A stretch of DNA of 64,000 bases from Strix aluco (taxonomy: Eukaryota; Chordata; Aves; Strigiformes; Strigidae). Below are positions 24,060 to 38,700 of this stretch, piece by piece. The position numbers and the translations under genes were made by a program. Location of the stretch: contig NC_133932.1 of NCBI RefSeq assembly GCF_031877795.1, positions 20,028,180 through 20,092,179 of the forward strand, given 5' to 3'. Under the pieces are notes generated by a model. It worked only from the letters and a program-made list of their open reading frames with translations. It made no database searches and was not told where the DNA came from. How positions within the stretch are numbered: position 1 is the stretch's first letter; the number at the start of each line of letters is the position of its first letter.

Positions 24060-27000
24060 GAAATGTTTAAGTCCTGTTATTTAAAAATTACTTCTTTATG
24101 ATTTCTGCTGAAAGTACAGGCTGGTTTCCAAATTTTCACCTGGCCAAATAAAGGAAAGGTGATAATGAGTTAGCGCTGGCTAGAGCTGACTTGGGTAGTC
24201 TAGGGAATAGAGATCACAAGGATGTTCATTTGTAAGTCAGTCCAGGGGAGGCTGTAGGACAGTGGCATATAACTAGTCCCTATCGAAGTGTGTGTGCTGA
24301 TGTGCCTGCACATCTGTGTGCACCAGCAGCTTGCCAAACCGTGCTCTGGTGCCTTGCCCGAACTGTGAGATGCAGAGAAATGGTCTTGTTTCACCCATCT
24401 GCCACAGCCATCTTAGCTGTGAGAGAGGATGCTTGACTGCATAACTCCTTTTGCAAGGAGGTGGTGACTCTTTCATGATCACCCTTAGACAAGTGGGCCC
24501 AGATGGTGGGTAAAATCAATGTCCTAATGGTTTGTGATTGTATAAAATCCCTTGATTTTACCATTACAGGGTTACCCCTGGAACAGTGGTGTGACTGGAC
24601 ATGGGTGATCTTGTCCTGCAGCCTGTGAACCTAGTACCCCAAGGAGCCACCTGCCTGAATTTGCAGTTGTTTTCCAGCCTGAGTATGGTGCTGCATCACC
24701 CAGGCCATAACGAGGGTACTTTTGGGCCTGGGGCTATCTGGCAGAGTAATGGGTATGGATGTATATGGTGCTATCAGGAATTTGAGTAGAAACAGAGATG
24801 TCTGTGCTGCCTCTTCGGGGCTTCTGGCAGCCTTGGTGAGGCTGTGCCCTGTCCCCTCTCTGGGTTGCTGAGAGAGGCCTTGGTGCTGGGGTGTCTCTGG
24901 GTGCCTCCGGCCTCCTGTGGGAAGCTGGTGCTTTCCAGGGGAGGGGAACTGCACAAAGAGCTACCAGTCACGACGTCCTCTCCAGCCACTGGTCCTGGCT
25001 GGGGAAGGCTGGGAGTAGGGCAGGGTCCGGCCCTCTGCTCATTGAGTGCTGGCGGGACAAGGGGAGGTCTGCTCTGTGGGAAGTGCAGATGCTTTGGGAT
25101 GTGGTTTCTTCCCAGCTGAGACAAACCACCCGTGGTTTATAGTACTGTGCAGAATGGATGTTTAGATTAGTATTCATGTCAGTGTTTCATGGTGGGAAGA
25201 GAAAAATTTCCCTCTGCTTGTGGCATATGCTAAGCAACAAATGACATGAAATGTAATATGTTGTCTTTTCATCATGTAATTCATGCAGTTTATGAATATA
25301 AAAGGAGAACAGAGAATGATCTTATTTGACTTAAGATATAGGTGAAACCAAAAGCACAAAACAAACATGTTGTATAACAGCAAGCAGAGAAAGGAGAATG
25401 ATTCCTTTAGATTTTTTTTAGCATTCAGGATGAACTCATCTCCACAAAATTCTCATGTCAGTAAAGCTCGCCATCCCAGTGGTGAAACAGTTTGTTCTCT
25501 GCCTTCCAACCTTTACCCCAGGCTGCTGTGCCTGTTGTCCCAATGGCTGTGTACGTAGCCCTTGGGGTCCTCCCTTGGAGTCCAGGATGGGGGCAGAGGC
25601 ACCAGGGCAAGAGCCAGCAATTTGTGGGGAGCTGAAGGACCAGCCCTCCCTGCCACCATCAGCTCTACAGAAACAACAGACTAGAAGTGGGTGAGTCTGA
25701 GAGCAGATAGACAGAACTGATAAGGGGCCAGTTTACAATAGCAAAAGAAATGTTTGTTGTAAATACTGAAGAGGCACGTGAGCAGTGATTGTGTTAACTT
25801 CTGATGAAAATATCAGTGTAGTTGAAAAAAACACTAGATTTTAGGCATGTGCATAGTAAATTCATGTCACTTTTTATGAATTGCAATTAATTTCAAAATA
25901 AGCAAACAAGAAGAGTTCACGTGTAACTCAACTGCAGGATACAGTGTCACTGATAGAGATCTTCAAAACTAGCCAAAAATTCTGGTGGTGCTACAAGATC
26001 CAGAAGTGTAGGTATTACTACCACCAAGTGGGGAGGAGTGAGATGCCCCATGGACTTCCATATATGTAAACACACAGACCAGTAATGGATGTGAGCAAGA
26101 AGACCCATTTCTGTCTGAGATGGAAGCATAATTCGGTGATGTGTCATCACAGAGGCTTGGATTAGCGTTTGGGTATTGCTTGTGCCTTTGGCCAGCCTGC
26201 TCAGAGCCTGGGTGCGATCAAACCCTGCCTGTATGAGGCTAGCAGTCATGAAGTTCCTCCTGAGCATACGCAATGCTCCCCTCTTGTCCTGTGGTGTAAA
26301 ACAGGCTGGGAAACAACATCATCACCCAGCGGGGACCCTGTGACCTTGGACAACCAGAGACTACATCCTGCATTGGTTTTGTTCACAATGAGCGATGTGT
26401 TTCCTCTCTGCACAATTACATGACTCATCTCTCAGGCAGAGGATGTGGCTGGAGACAGCAGTGGAATCTTTGCTGAGAACCTAGACGGCCCTTAGGTGAA
26501 GCCCTTCTAAATACTTGTACTTTCCAGCAAGCAAATGGTGGCAGGTGTTGTGTTAATTATATCAGGATTAATTTAACTTGGATACAATCAGTTAAGAGAC
26601 ATCTCTGGGCTGTGCAGGACCGCTGGGAAGTGCGGCATCTTTCTGGCTGGCCTCCCTCAAATGCCACTTTTGTGGCTCCAGGCTGGCTGACGGGCTGAAG
26701 TAGAGCTCTTGGCCAGCTCTAGGACTGAGAGACCTCTTAGCTCCAGCCCTCTTGGTCACCAGCAAGCAATGTGACTGAATCAAATGGCTGTCCACTATTG
26801 CTAGGGACTAAAGAAACTCTTCCCTGCCTGTACCAAAGCAGACTGCCTGAAGGGCAAAGGATGTTTAATGATAAGAAAGATGGGGGGAAACGAAGGGGGG
26901 AAGGCAGAAACACCGCCCATAAGCATTAAAATAGGGTTAAACCTGTCAGGAACTGGATAGCAGTTACATTCAAGTAGCATGTGAAGAGCCCAGAGCAGTT

Positions 27001-30000
27001 CTGCCTATGCATGCTGACAGCATCACTGGCATCTACATGAAGGTATTTCCTACCTCAGCCAGGAGGCGGGATTTCAGCCCCAAGCAGCTTCTTGTCTCTC
27101 GGCTTCCCCCAGCCTCCCATCAACCATGAGGGCATGAGGGGCCTGACTTCATCAAATCGTTCATCACGCTTGCAAGTTTAGGTACCCAACTATACCCCTC
27201 ACCTCTCAACGCACCTACAGATACGTCCTTGGCAGCTTGGTTCCTGCCCCATGAGCTAACGTTGCCATCTTCTTCAGTCCACACCTCCCGTTGCCTTCAA
27301 GCTTTGCTCAGAGCAGGGGCCCTCTGTCAGCACCGTGCCTCCTTGTTGCTCAGGGAGCTGGGTTTGGACCTGCTGGGCTGTGACCACGGATGCATGATAT
27401 CCCAGCCGGAGCTGGCTGTGGGTCTGCAGGCAGTGAGTGGAGTGATTCCTGGGTTTTCCCTTTGCTCTTCCTGTGGTCCCCGGAGGGGTGGGTGCGGTTA
27501 GGATGGAGTGAGTTTCTGCCTCCTGGGAGATGGGAATACTTGGCCTATGCCCACTTGGGTTATGGGCATTTTGGAGCAGGGGCTGGTCCTGGTGCATGGG
27601 GAGACATCTGTAGTCTGCTCACCATGCTGTTGTGCCAAACACTAATGGTAAGGAAAGGTTCCCATCTGCAGAGGTAGCAAATATGGGTGGCTAATGTCAG
27701 CTTATTTTTAATTGATTTCGTTTTCTGGTTAGCATATTCCATGTCATGCCTAGCCAATATCCATGATGAAATATTGGATGGGGCTGTAGTATAAAGCATG
27801 TATTTTATAATTGATATTGGAAATGAGGGAAAAAGCAAAACTTGGAACCTGAATTCTGTGCAGAATTTTTAAAACTCACCTAAACTGATAACAGCTACTG
27901 ATAGTTTTAGTATTGTCTAACGCTATAGAAATTAGATGTATTACAGACCAAGAATTACTTGGAGGCAATTTTCAGTGAATCTTTTAGAATTGCAAATACA
28001 GTATATTAAAGAGAATTATTATCTGCTCCCTTATCATATGCAAATGGAACAAAGAAATACAGTTCAGTGGCTATCGTCTTGCCAGCATTGCTGTCTCAGC
28101 TTTGGTTTATAGAAGTTTCTCTTTGAGGGCAAAACATATTTTCCCAAAACTAAGGAATGAAGCAGTTTTTAAAGGTTTTTTTGGAAGTCATGTAATAAGA
28201 TACCTTCAAACAAACAAAAAATGAGAGAAAAAGATGATGTGATGGCATTTTTGTCTACGTGAAAAGAATTGCAATAGTGACTTTGGATGCTTGAAAGACT
28301 TGAAGCAAAGAGCATTAAGAGTTTATGCTGCACTCCTGTGAAAGCTTTCCCTCACAGATCTCAGAGATTTGCCCTGTGAAACAACAAACAAACCTATAGT
28401 TAGGGAATTCAGGACAGCAAGGATGGGATTCAGTGACATGTGTGAATGGGTAGTCAGCTGCCTGGCAGCCAGTCTCGATTCACCTGGAGCTGACTACAGC
28501 AGCTAAGGCAGGTGGAGGCTTTTCCAAGGTAGCACACGGAGCCTGGAGCAGGAGCTACCTGCTGGGTGGGACAGCCTCTGCTGCTGGTGTCTCTGTCGTC
28601 ACAGGACGAACTGTGGCAGGACCGAGAGAGGAGGAGTAGGATGCAGAGTGATGGCTGTGGAGGATCCAAGAGGAAGAAAGGGCATGGGCTTAATGACTGA
28701 GGGTACAGAAGTGATGGTGAGTAATGGCAGTCATAGATGCTGTTTCTTCCCTCAAATAGGTGGGGAGGCTGCAGGGGTCTCAAGCAGGGTCTGTCCTCCA
28801 TCATCCTGCAGACTCTTCAGGCACTATAAAATGTAGTCCTCCAGAAAGCAGTAGTCACTGCTTCTTCCTCCTCATGCCTACTCTCCCTGATGTTCGGCAT
28901 GAATCGAATCGTGTTCCCCAGATAGATGCACCTCTCTCCGGGTGGTAGATCACAGCTCCCCAGAGCCCCTCTGGCGATGCTTAGCCTGGGGAACCTGGGA
29001 CTCCTTACTCCTCTCTGCCTTTCTCATGAGCCGTTTGCAGGGAATGTGCTGTGCTAGTTTTGATAAGCCCGAGAAGGGGAGTAAACACAAATCTTCCCCT
29101 AGAAGCAAATGGGAAATACCTTTTCTTTTTTTTCTCCCCCCACACCCATTCTCTAGCTCTAGCCAGCCCTTTCAGGATTTTTCTGTGGACCTCACTTTCT
29201 GGTATATGTTTTGCCAAATGAGAAGGGAAAAGGGTGGTGGGAAGGCAGAACCCTGGCCAGCTTTTTAGGTACCCTGAATAAAGATAAGATCATGCCTGTT
29301 CCCTTTCCTTCCTGTGCACAAGCAGAATCAGATTTCTCTTGCTGCCATAGGAGGCCACAGTGAAAGCTGTGCAATTTAAGCTGCTGTTTGTACATATTCC
29401 TGCCCAGCTGTTGAAGGTTTGGGGTTCTTCAGGTGATTTAGTTTCTGATAAGGCATTTTGTTTCTTTACCTTTTGTTGAGAGTTTAAACTTTGTTATTTA
29501 GCAAATACAAAGGCCTGTTTACAGCTTTCTCTGCAGCACCAGGTGTAGATGGGGAGGCTCTTCTTTGCTGGAGAGAAGATCAGTAGGAGTCAACACTGCC
29601 ACGAATTTGATATCATCTGTCTTAAAAAACCCCAATGGTTAAACATCCTCAGTGAGAAAGGAAAGTAGATGCCTGTGTTTATACTGAATTACTGATGCTG
29701 CAGAGCTTAAAAGAACTTCCAAGATAACACAATTAACTGCTGCAGCTGTAGTTCCAATGCAGTGCATCTTACCTGTGTGGGCACGAGGCACATGCAGTAA
29801 CTTTCCATTGAGGCCACACTGTAAACTTGCAGCTCTACAAAGTGGCCCCTAAGGTTCAGTGAATGTTTACTGAGTTGCTGAAAGCGGTGTATGTGGGGGA
29901 CATGAGAGAAATGTAGTCAAGAAAAATCCTGCTCTTCCGCAATGAAAATGAAAAAGGGTGGCTGAAAAGAATGGTGACACCATCCTGAACCTGATCACTG

Positions 30001-33000
30001 AGACCTTGCAGTAGGTGCTCTGAGCGGAAGGTGCTTTTACATGGTGCTTTGTAGACAGGTAGTTGGGAGCCAGGAGTTTGGGTCACAGGAGCATCTGGTT
30101 CCATTTGTTGTCCCTTGGACTGGCTGGCTGACCTTAGCAAGTCATTTCATCCTCCTCTGCCTCATTTCCCCATCTGTAATAGTGGGGTGATCACGAAGGC
30201 CTCCTCCGTAAAAGGGGTTTAAGCCTTGCTGATACACAGCAGCACCTCATACCTGTGTGTTTGGTGTGACCGAGAGCTGTGAGACCCCATGGGGTGCTGC
30301 ATGCAGAGATCTGTCTTGGCTGCAGCTAGTGCTGTGGTCTGGCTGCCACAGGATGTCTGACTGCCCTGGATGTGAGGAAGGAGGTTTACCAAAACTGTTA
30401 TGGTGGATGACACCTCTCTTGTTAACCTCATTAACTTTTGAGATGCTGGTTTCCTTCTGACTCTCAGGAGTGTAGCAGAGGGAGCTGGGTCTCATGTTAC
30501 TGCCTTGGCAGAAATACAGTGACAAGCCACAGCTTGCCTCCAATCTCCTGATGCTCAGACAAGTTACACAGAACATCCCCTGTCTGCCTTACTGAGATCT
30601 TAAAAACCAGAAATTCTCAGAAATGCAATGACACAGCACCTTAACCATTACCTTTCCTGGCTGACAACAGGAGCCGTGGGCTGTGAACGTTTAGAGATGG
30701 GGACAGTTTTGTGCCTGTACTTTCCCCTGCTGTGGAAAAGGCCCACTCTTTGCTAACGCTCGCCTAACTCCCTGCTGCAGCTGCCCGGCGTTTCCTGTGC
30801 AAGCGTGGAGCGTTGGCAACAGAGCTGAGTGTGGTCAGGATGGGGGTGAGCCCGTCCTGATGCCCTGTGGTCCCCACACCCTGGGGAGCTGCCCATCTGG
30901 GTCCGCCGTTGCTTTTCAGCCCTGATGTGGGGCTGGGTCACCCAGGGCAGAGGGAGGGTGCTGGTGTCTGGGTCTGGTCCTGGTGTGTCACCTGTGCTTG
31001 CTCAGGGCTGCGGGGGACAGCAGGGTGTCCTGCCACACCAGCTAGCCAAAACCTTGCTGTCTTGCCATGGCAAGGGTCTCAGCTCCTGTTCTCTGCCCCG
31101 CTTGCTGTCCTCACAGCTTGCTAGCTGGCAGGACTTGATGAGTGGATCCGTTGAAATGGCTGTGCGCAGGAACAGACAGATACCATGTCTACAGGTGGAA
31201 AAGAAGAAAACGAGTCTGAGAGAGAGAACACCTGGGGCTGGTGATGTGGTATTATGGACATTACAAGGGAGACATTTCTCTTCAAATAATCAGCTGAGAA
31301 CTACTCTGCATGAGTCATGGTTTGAAAGCTTCCGTTTACCTTTTTTTAGAGAAGGACAAAAAAGTTTCTGCAGACAGCCGTTTCAATGCTGACAGGGTGT
31401 GTCACTATTTTTGGAATATTTCCACTGCGTAGAGGCAAAGCAGTGCTCTCAGTTTGAATGTAACAAGCTCCAAGCCACTGAGTCAGCATCCCCGCAAACT
31501 CTTGGCCAAAGCTTTGTTTTGCGGTCATGATCTTCATATTTGCACCACTTCATTCAAGCTGGACTTCTTCCTTTCTTGGCTCTGCGTGAGGCAGTAAGTG
31601 AAGAGGAGGTGGTATGTGGCCTTCATCAGCCAAATGGTTGAAACTGTATTTGGAAGCCAGCAGTTCCTTGACTTTTCACAGTGCAGCGGCAACTCCCCCT
31701 GTCAGGGTGACTTTGCTTCTTCCCCACTCCAGCCACTGCCCACAATTCCTCCTGTCCAGAAAAAAGTTAGTAAAGGGGAAGGGAATGTGCTGTAGTGAAA
31801 CCCTCAGCTCTCATCCAGGGCAAGCCAGCTGGAGCTCAGCTGTTAGTCTTGCAGGCAAGGGTGCAAACCCCGAAGAACTCCCAAAAATACGGTTAGCCTT
31901 ATCCAAAGCTTCCCCTCCACATATTACTCATCTGACATTCCAATCCAGATCACATTTGCTCTTCTGCTCAAAAACTATGCCTCACCAAAGGACTGTCTTT
32001 GTGAGAAATTTAGAGGTATGAATTTGCAATAATCTTGTCAACTTTCATGGCGAGGGTCTTGGGTGGTGGTGAGTGCAGGGTGTCTGACTCTTCTTTCAGG
32101 GAAGAGTATCCCATGCAAATACAATATACAACCTGAGCTTCATACCAGAGGAGCTGGTGCAAATTAGCAGATGGGTTACAAATCTACGCTGGCTTATTTC
32201 ATGCTGACTTTCCTGAGAAGAACACGCTAAGTGTGTTTGTACTCTTCCTTTTCTAGTACATCTAATAACATTCCCTCTTTTTTTTTTTTTTTTTTTTTTA
32301 AATAAGCTTCAGGCATGAATGTTTATTGGCTTATCACTAAATTGAAGACTTAGAGCTGGGAACAGCTACATCTCTTGAGATGTTGCCTTCAGATGTGTGG
32401 GAGTCTGTCACCTTTACGTGGAAATGTAAGTATGATACTTACATTCCCTGTGAGGAAACTGCTTAGTGTATTACAAAGAACAGAAGAGTAAAAGAGAGAG
32501 CAAGCAACAGAAGCCAATGTATATGATTACAGCACTTTGTGGCTTTTGCAGTGGAAACAATACCACAGAGATGGTGGTGATTGCAAAGAAACACCTCATT
32601 GTCATGGCTGCACTTGGTCCTTCGCTGTGCTGTGTGTCAGAAGATGGAGATGTCTGGCAATGCAGCAGGCTAAACAGAGGCCAAGCATCCTTAGCCATGG
32701 GCTCACAGGCCTAACCAAAGACAGGTCCAGCACCACCATACTGGGAGACATCCCCTTTTCTATCAGTGCCCTGGTTTTCTGGCTGGCTTGTGCTTAGCCC
32801 ATCAGTGTTACTTCCTGTGTAACGGGTAGTAGCGAGGGTGTCTGCAGCGAGCGGAGGAGCATGAGGGCCTGGCAGACCTCACCTCATCCTGCCCAGCACA
32901 ACTTGGGTTGGTGTTTGGACTGTGGCAGCACGCAGCTGCGAGCAGTAGCTCTCGCCATGCCTGTCTCGCTCCTTGGGGAGCATCGCCAGCTGGTGCAGGG

Positions 33001-35700
33001 GCTGCTCTGTCAGTGCTCTCTGATGTAGCTGTTTCCAGGACATGCCTCCAGAGCTCCTCTGTGGCAGTAGCCCAAAGCTGCTGCACTTTCCAGTGATACC
33101 TTCAGACAGCCTCTCCTTCACACCTTCCCTTGGAGCTTTCCTTGGAGGGAACCAGAGACATCAGTGCAGGGACTTCCAGTGCTTCCCTCACAGTAACATC
33201 CAGAAAATCTGTTCCTTCTTCTAAAATAAGGATCAAAGCCCAGTCAGAATGGCAGCACAACATTGTCTTGCTCCTCAAGAGAGGGAGAGTAAAGCCACAG
33301 GGATAGTGGCATTTGCACCCTTCTCATCTGGCAGGAAGGCTGAGGTTAGAGACATGGGCTGTTTTCTCCTTGTCCAGCTGGGTCTGATAGTGCAGGAGGT
33401 TTCTGATGCTGTTTAAAAAAGGGGCTGCTCGGTGGGATGCACATGCCAGGATCACATGAGGTATCCTTGCTGCAGGTGGGTGGTGTGCCCCTTTGCTGGC
33501 TTGGCTGTGCTTTTATTATACAGACTCTCTAAGCAAGGTGATTTTGTGCATATACACTTAAGTACTCAGCAGTACCAAGGCCTGGTGTCATTTCTGTAGT
33601 GACAGTGGACAGGGGACATCAGCTATTGAGCCCTCACCACTTGAGTGCCTTCACTGCTCACAGCAAACTCATTTTTGAATAGACTTTTTATATCCTTTAG
33701 GAGTGGTTTCTTGCTCCTGTATACTTGTTGCTCTAACAGGAAAAAATATGCCACATTTGATGTGCTATAACTGGTCTGCTGAAGCATAGGGGCTTCCAGT
33801 CTTGAGTCGCTCCAACCGTGATTTTTACAAGAGCATGGGCATCTGGGCATGACACACTTGATTAACTGGAAGTAGTGGCCTACATTATGAATACAGGGCA
33901 TCCTTTTAAGCCTTGTTCTGCTGCTGTGGAGCTTTACCTCTCGTCTCTCTCTTGCCTTCGCACGCACATCCTTGCATTTGTATTTCATTTGTACCAATCC
34001 CAGTTTTTGCCTGCAGCAGGAAGTATCCAGCGAGCAGGGCGGCACTGAGCAGGCTCTGTGTGTGCACAGAGCAGAAGGACGGTGCCTGCCCCAGCACACT
34101 TGCAATCTGAGCGTACCGACAAACAGACAGAGCACAGGGGTATGCTGGAAGCTGGTGGTGGCTTTGAGGGATGTTGCCGTGAGGAAGAAGCAAGACAAGG
34201 TTGAGCAGAGTGTGGGCAGTGGTTTTGGCATGCCCAGGGGCCTCTCTTTGCTCTGCTTTATGGATCCAGCTCAAAAAAAAGCAGGAGATTGGGGTTGCTG
34301 CCTTTGCCCAAAGCCCGTAGGCTCTCAGGCTGGAAGCAGATGCGTCCGAGCACACAGACCTGTGTGTCCCTGCCAGCATGGCCGGGGAGAGAGGTCCCCA
34401 CAGACCCCAGGGCTGGTGCTGCTGGCACAGGCTGCTTGGCTGGGGAGATGCCTCGGCATGGCAGCCCCTGCCCTCGGCTTGTTTTTCTCCACAGAGGGTA
34501 GAGATTAGGCACAGAAATGTCATCTTGTTGTTGCTTCCTCTCTCCTTTTACGTGTGCCTCCCTTGTGCATTCTTTGTAAGGAAACAATAACAAAAAGAAG
34601 GAAGAAAAGCTCGGTTTTCCCTGTGATGTGCAGAGGCAGCAATACAGGGACCTTGGTGCATTTTGCCTCAGGTAACTTTTTCTCTTTTGGTGCAAAAAGG
34701 GGTAGTTTTTACCAGCTTTAGTACCAGCTAAAAAATGATGAAGTTGGAGTAGAGGAGGTGTCTTACAAGATCTTCCTATAACTTCAAGGAAGGAGAATCA
34801 CATAAATGATTGTACATCTCTTGTGCCATAGCTTTTCTTCTATCTTCTTTTTCTTGGTCTACATCTGCAATAAAAAGCTGGAAGATTTCAGTGGCTGCTG
34901 TAGCAGAGGGATTGTGTTGGGGATGATACGATTCAAAATCCTCACAACCTCATCTGTTTCATATGGGAATAAAGACTTTATTAGCTTTTCACATGTTTTT
35001 GGACCTAACTCCCATGCCTTCTCCCAGCTTCTTTCCTCACCATCTTTTCCACACCAGCCAGCTTCAGGGCTGGTTTCTGGCTAGATCCAAGGTGGTGTTT
35101 TCATCCCCTTCCACACTCATCTCTCTTTCACAGCTTGCTCAAACGGCAGCCCCTCATAGATCAGACGTTGAGATGAAGCTGATCCTGACAGTTTCCAAGA
35201 GAAGTGTGTCTCCTTTCTACGCATTGCCCAACAGCCATCAGATACCTGCCCCTCACTGGTTGTCCAGGGCTTTCTGTCCCCTCGTTCCTGCTGAAGCTAT
35301 GGGGGAGCAGAAGGATTCCCATCACCCCCCACTTCAAAACCCATATCTGATCCACTAGAATGGTGGCATGTAGGTGCTGGAGTTGAACTCTTTGGGTGAA
35401 CACTGAAGAGGACAAGAGCCCTGGCTAGCCTTCCAGCTGGGTAGACAGACCTTGGAGCCATTACTACATTTTAGTGTACTTTCCTTGTCACTGCATGTTG
35501 TCCCCATCCTGATAAATCACCCCGTTGAGAGGTATTTCTGCCCGTGGTTTTTGTGTCTGTGCTAGAAATGGGAAGTGCTAGGGTGAGAGCTGGAGGAGGG
35601 GAGGAGGGCACAAGGGTTGTACTGACACGTCCCACGACCGCTTGCTCACAGCAGAAAATCATTTCATCTGCCAGGAGCTATCATTAGACAAGGCAACACT
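24060..35700. other. Intergenic region between the CD58-like gene and CD2
   Basis: I found no exon pair with coherent phase and no recognisable protein on either strand. Overlapping long minus-strand frames at 33623-34523 look like chance open frames. Simple sequence includes a poly-T at about 32277-32299. CD2 enhancer or promoter elements may lie here but are not identifiable by eye. Confidence 0.55.
32277..32299. repeat. Poly-T tract
   Basis: An uninterrupted run of more than 20 T, followed by AAATAAGC. It is simple sequence in intergenic DNA. Confidence 0.85.
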
Positions 35701-35720
35701 GGATGTTTTTGACCCTGAAT

Positions 35721-35781
35721 ATGAATTTTAGGAGGATTTTCTTAGTCAAGTGCCTGCTGCTTTTATTTCCCAGTGTAAAAT
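35721..35781 (+). CDS. CD2: CD2 exon 1, signal peptide
   Basis: ATG at 35721 is followed by 20 codons with a hydrophobic core (FLVKCLLLLFPSV) and one extra base before the donor GTGAGT at 35782. Phase 1 fits the acceptor of exon 2 exactly. The leader resembles the mammalian CD2 leader in length and pattern (M-x-F near the start, Val-Lys or Ser-Lys at the end). The 61-nt coding length equals that of the CD58-like exon 1. An upstream in-frame ATG at 35703 has a weaker context. Confidence 0.75.
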
Positions 35782-38700
35782 GTGAGTTTTTCTTACCATT
35801 TTTTGCTCTTTCGGGCTAGTTTTGTTAAAATTGCATTTGAAACCATTTACAACTTGCTGGAATGTTACTGATAAGAAACTAATTCCACTTTCCCAATGAG
35901 TGAAGACCTTTGGGTTATTGCTATTATTATTCGATTTAATTTTCAGCCGGGGGGAGGGCAGGACCTGAGTTTCCTATTCCAGTTATAATAATAAGCTGTA
36001 AACAGTTTTGGTTTTAAGTTAATGAGCCTTAATTTGACACATGTATAATGAGAAATGTCAGCATGCAGTTTTCTCTCTGCCCTCGAGGTAGCTTGTACTA
36101 CATTAGAGATCCAGTTCACGGTGCATTATCACATGTAATTTCCTTTTCTTATCAAAGATGAGCAAATCTTTTGAAAGTGAAAATTATATTCTTCCATAAA
36201 TATTAACAGAAAGAGTGATATATCTCAGTTTCTTCAGTGGAGTTGAAGAAGTCTAAGATGTGAAAACAGCATGCAAATACATACGTCTTTTATGTTTTGC
36301 ATATTATTGCTCTCATTATTTTTTAAAATATTAATCTAAAAACTTAATTAAGGTGTTAATTCATAGATTAGAGGAGGTTATGAGAGATGGAGACAATACA
36401 ATCACGCATAGATTTTCTTCTCTGTTCATTCCACTATAGATTGTATATATGGCTGTTTAATGCTTTTCTCCAGAACAAAATTAATAGGTAAATAAGGAAC
36501 GTGGTGGTTTGGGTTTTTTTTTTTTGTTTTATATATGTGATATATATATAAACCATCTTCCCCAGCAGAAATGAAGATTATTCCCTTGGATGGAAAACTT
36601 GTTTCAATGACTTCCCTACTTCTCTGAAGTTACTATGGGAGCTTTTCATTTTAACTCTTTCTTGTGACTGCAAGTGAACTCTACACTGCCAGTTTGGATC
36701 TTTCTGCCCCTTGAAGTGCATTTCAGTTGGCATTGCAGAAATGCTTTTTCATTAGCTAAACAGATTTTTAGTATTGTATGTGTGGGACGTTCAGCTTTCC
36801 ATTAGCAAGACTATGGAGATCAGATAAACAAACATCCGGAGATGTGTCTAGGTGGTCTGTCCATAGAGATGCCATTGAATTATCCTTGAAAACTTATTAT
36901 TTTTTTTCCTTTACTTCCAGAGAGAAAAAATAAATAATAGTATCTGTTACGCAAAGAACTCTTATTACTAGCTCTAAATAGCTGTGCACGACTGAGCAGA
37001 AACAACTATTAAAATTAAAATATTTGGGTATAATCTGTAGTGTCATCTGTGTGGAAGATAGCTGCTTCTGAGACTGTTTGGTTGAGAGCTTGATTTCAGA
37101 ATATTTCATTAGATACGTCAAATACCTTGTAAGAAATGCAATAGTGAAGTAACAGCCTCTCCTTAGACTGGGGGTGAATTGCAAAAAGCACTTCAGTATT
37201 AATTTGCTTGTTGTAGAGGCACACTATTTTAGCTCTTTGATTATCTCTGACATTGTTAGCTTCATGAAATAGCAACTGGATTTCAGCTTCCCCTCTGTGA
37301 TATAGTTTATCACTGTCCTAGATACCAGGAATGAAGGACTGTAATAAAAATATGCATAAACATAGTTTTTCTCTCTGTGGGGAAAAAGTGCTTGAAATAT
37401 ATAAAATTAGAGCAGAATCAGCTCCATCTGGTGATGTGAAGAGAAATCCCCTCCTGCTGATTGTCTTTATCCTGTAAATTGAAGAAGAATGAACATAAGA
37501 AAATGACAAATGAAATAGGCTGTGGCTCCAAGTGCACATTGAGTTATCAGTGAGCTTATCCCACCTGACACTTGTGAGCGCTTTTCTACCTCCTCCTGCA
37601 AATTTTCCACCCGCCACGGGGGTGGAGACAACACCTTACTTGAAGTGACCTCCCAACAAACTTTGCACTCGGAAACCCCGGTTCGCCAGTGATGGGCCTT
37701 GCACAGGCTGTGAAGCAGCCTGGATGGGAGAGGGCATGCCACCCAGGCACAGCCCGAAGAGTACGTCATCTCCACTGGTAGTAACATGACTGATGTTTAC
37801 CAGCCTTGGCTTTCCTGAATATCCCCTGCAGCAGCCACACGCTAAGTGCTGCCCAGCCCTGGCAGCACCTTTGGGAAGCACCTACTCTTACCTGTTCTGG
37901 AGAGGGGACCTGTCATCAAAGGACACCTGCAAGGAGAAAAGATTTTTTTGGCCTTTGCTTATCTCCTAATGTCTCCAGTGCCCAATCACAGGATGCAGTT
38001 AGCTGTTTGTTTCTCCCTGCCTTACTTGCCCCATTGTGATCCTGTGCTAGAAAAATCAAGTGGATATATTCCAGTGGGGCAGGGTGCCTGGGATGGGTGA
38101 GGAGGGGGTACTGCAGGCTGGCAGCACTGGGTCTGCCTCCAGTTCAGTGCCTTACACTCACTCACTGCTTGACATGGGCTACTATTATTATTATTATTGC
38201 CATCACTGTTGTTGCTGAACTGACCCTACTGTCCAGGGCCACTAGTGGTTTGTGTTCTTGTTGTCTGCAGCGGTGTTTGCAGTGATGGGCGCTCTGGGTA
38301 CCAGCCTGTGACACATGCAAAACACAACAAAGTGACCTTATTTTCAGGAAGGGTTAAGTTCAGGGTTAAGTTCACAGGCCAGGCATGAATCTTGTACATC
38401 CAAAATCACTCCAGATAAGTCAGCCAGAGTATAAAGCCAGCTTTTGAAAGCTGGATTCTTAGCTTCCTTGCCTCTTAGAATTAAATTGGGCACTGACATT
38501 TATCTAATGACTGATCAAGAGATGCCTAGGCTTAGGCAACTTGGGGCAGAGGGAGGGTAGCAAGTGACAACCTTTTGGGTCACTGCTGTGGCTGCTGAGC
38601 ACGGCATCGGGCTGCTGGAGACACACTGATGGGCTGGTTGTCCTTCCCTTTACAGGCTCTGTCGCCAAATGGATTTACATGGCCGTGAATGAGTCGGCTC

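Noticed and set aside
32047-32070. Short ATG segment with a phase-1 GTGAGT donor considered as CD2 exon 1
   Set aside because: It encodes only seven residues before the donor, too short for a signal peptide. The exon at 35721 fits far better.
33623-34523. Overlapping 202- and 205-codon minus-strand frames
   Set aside because: They overlap in different frames with no family resemblance, and + strand frames are also open. They fit chance open frames in a GC-moderate, stop-poor stretch.
36051-36089. ATG segment with a phase-1 GTAGCT donor considered as CD2 exon 1
   Set aside because: Weak hydrophobic core and a poor donor compared with 35721-35781.
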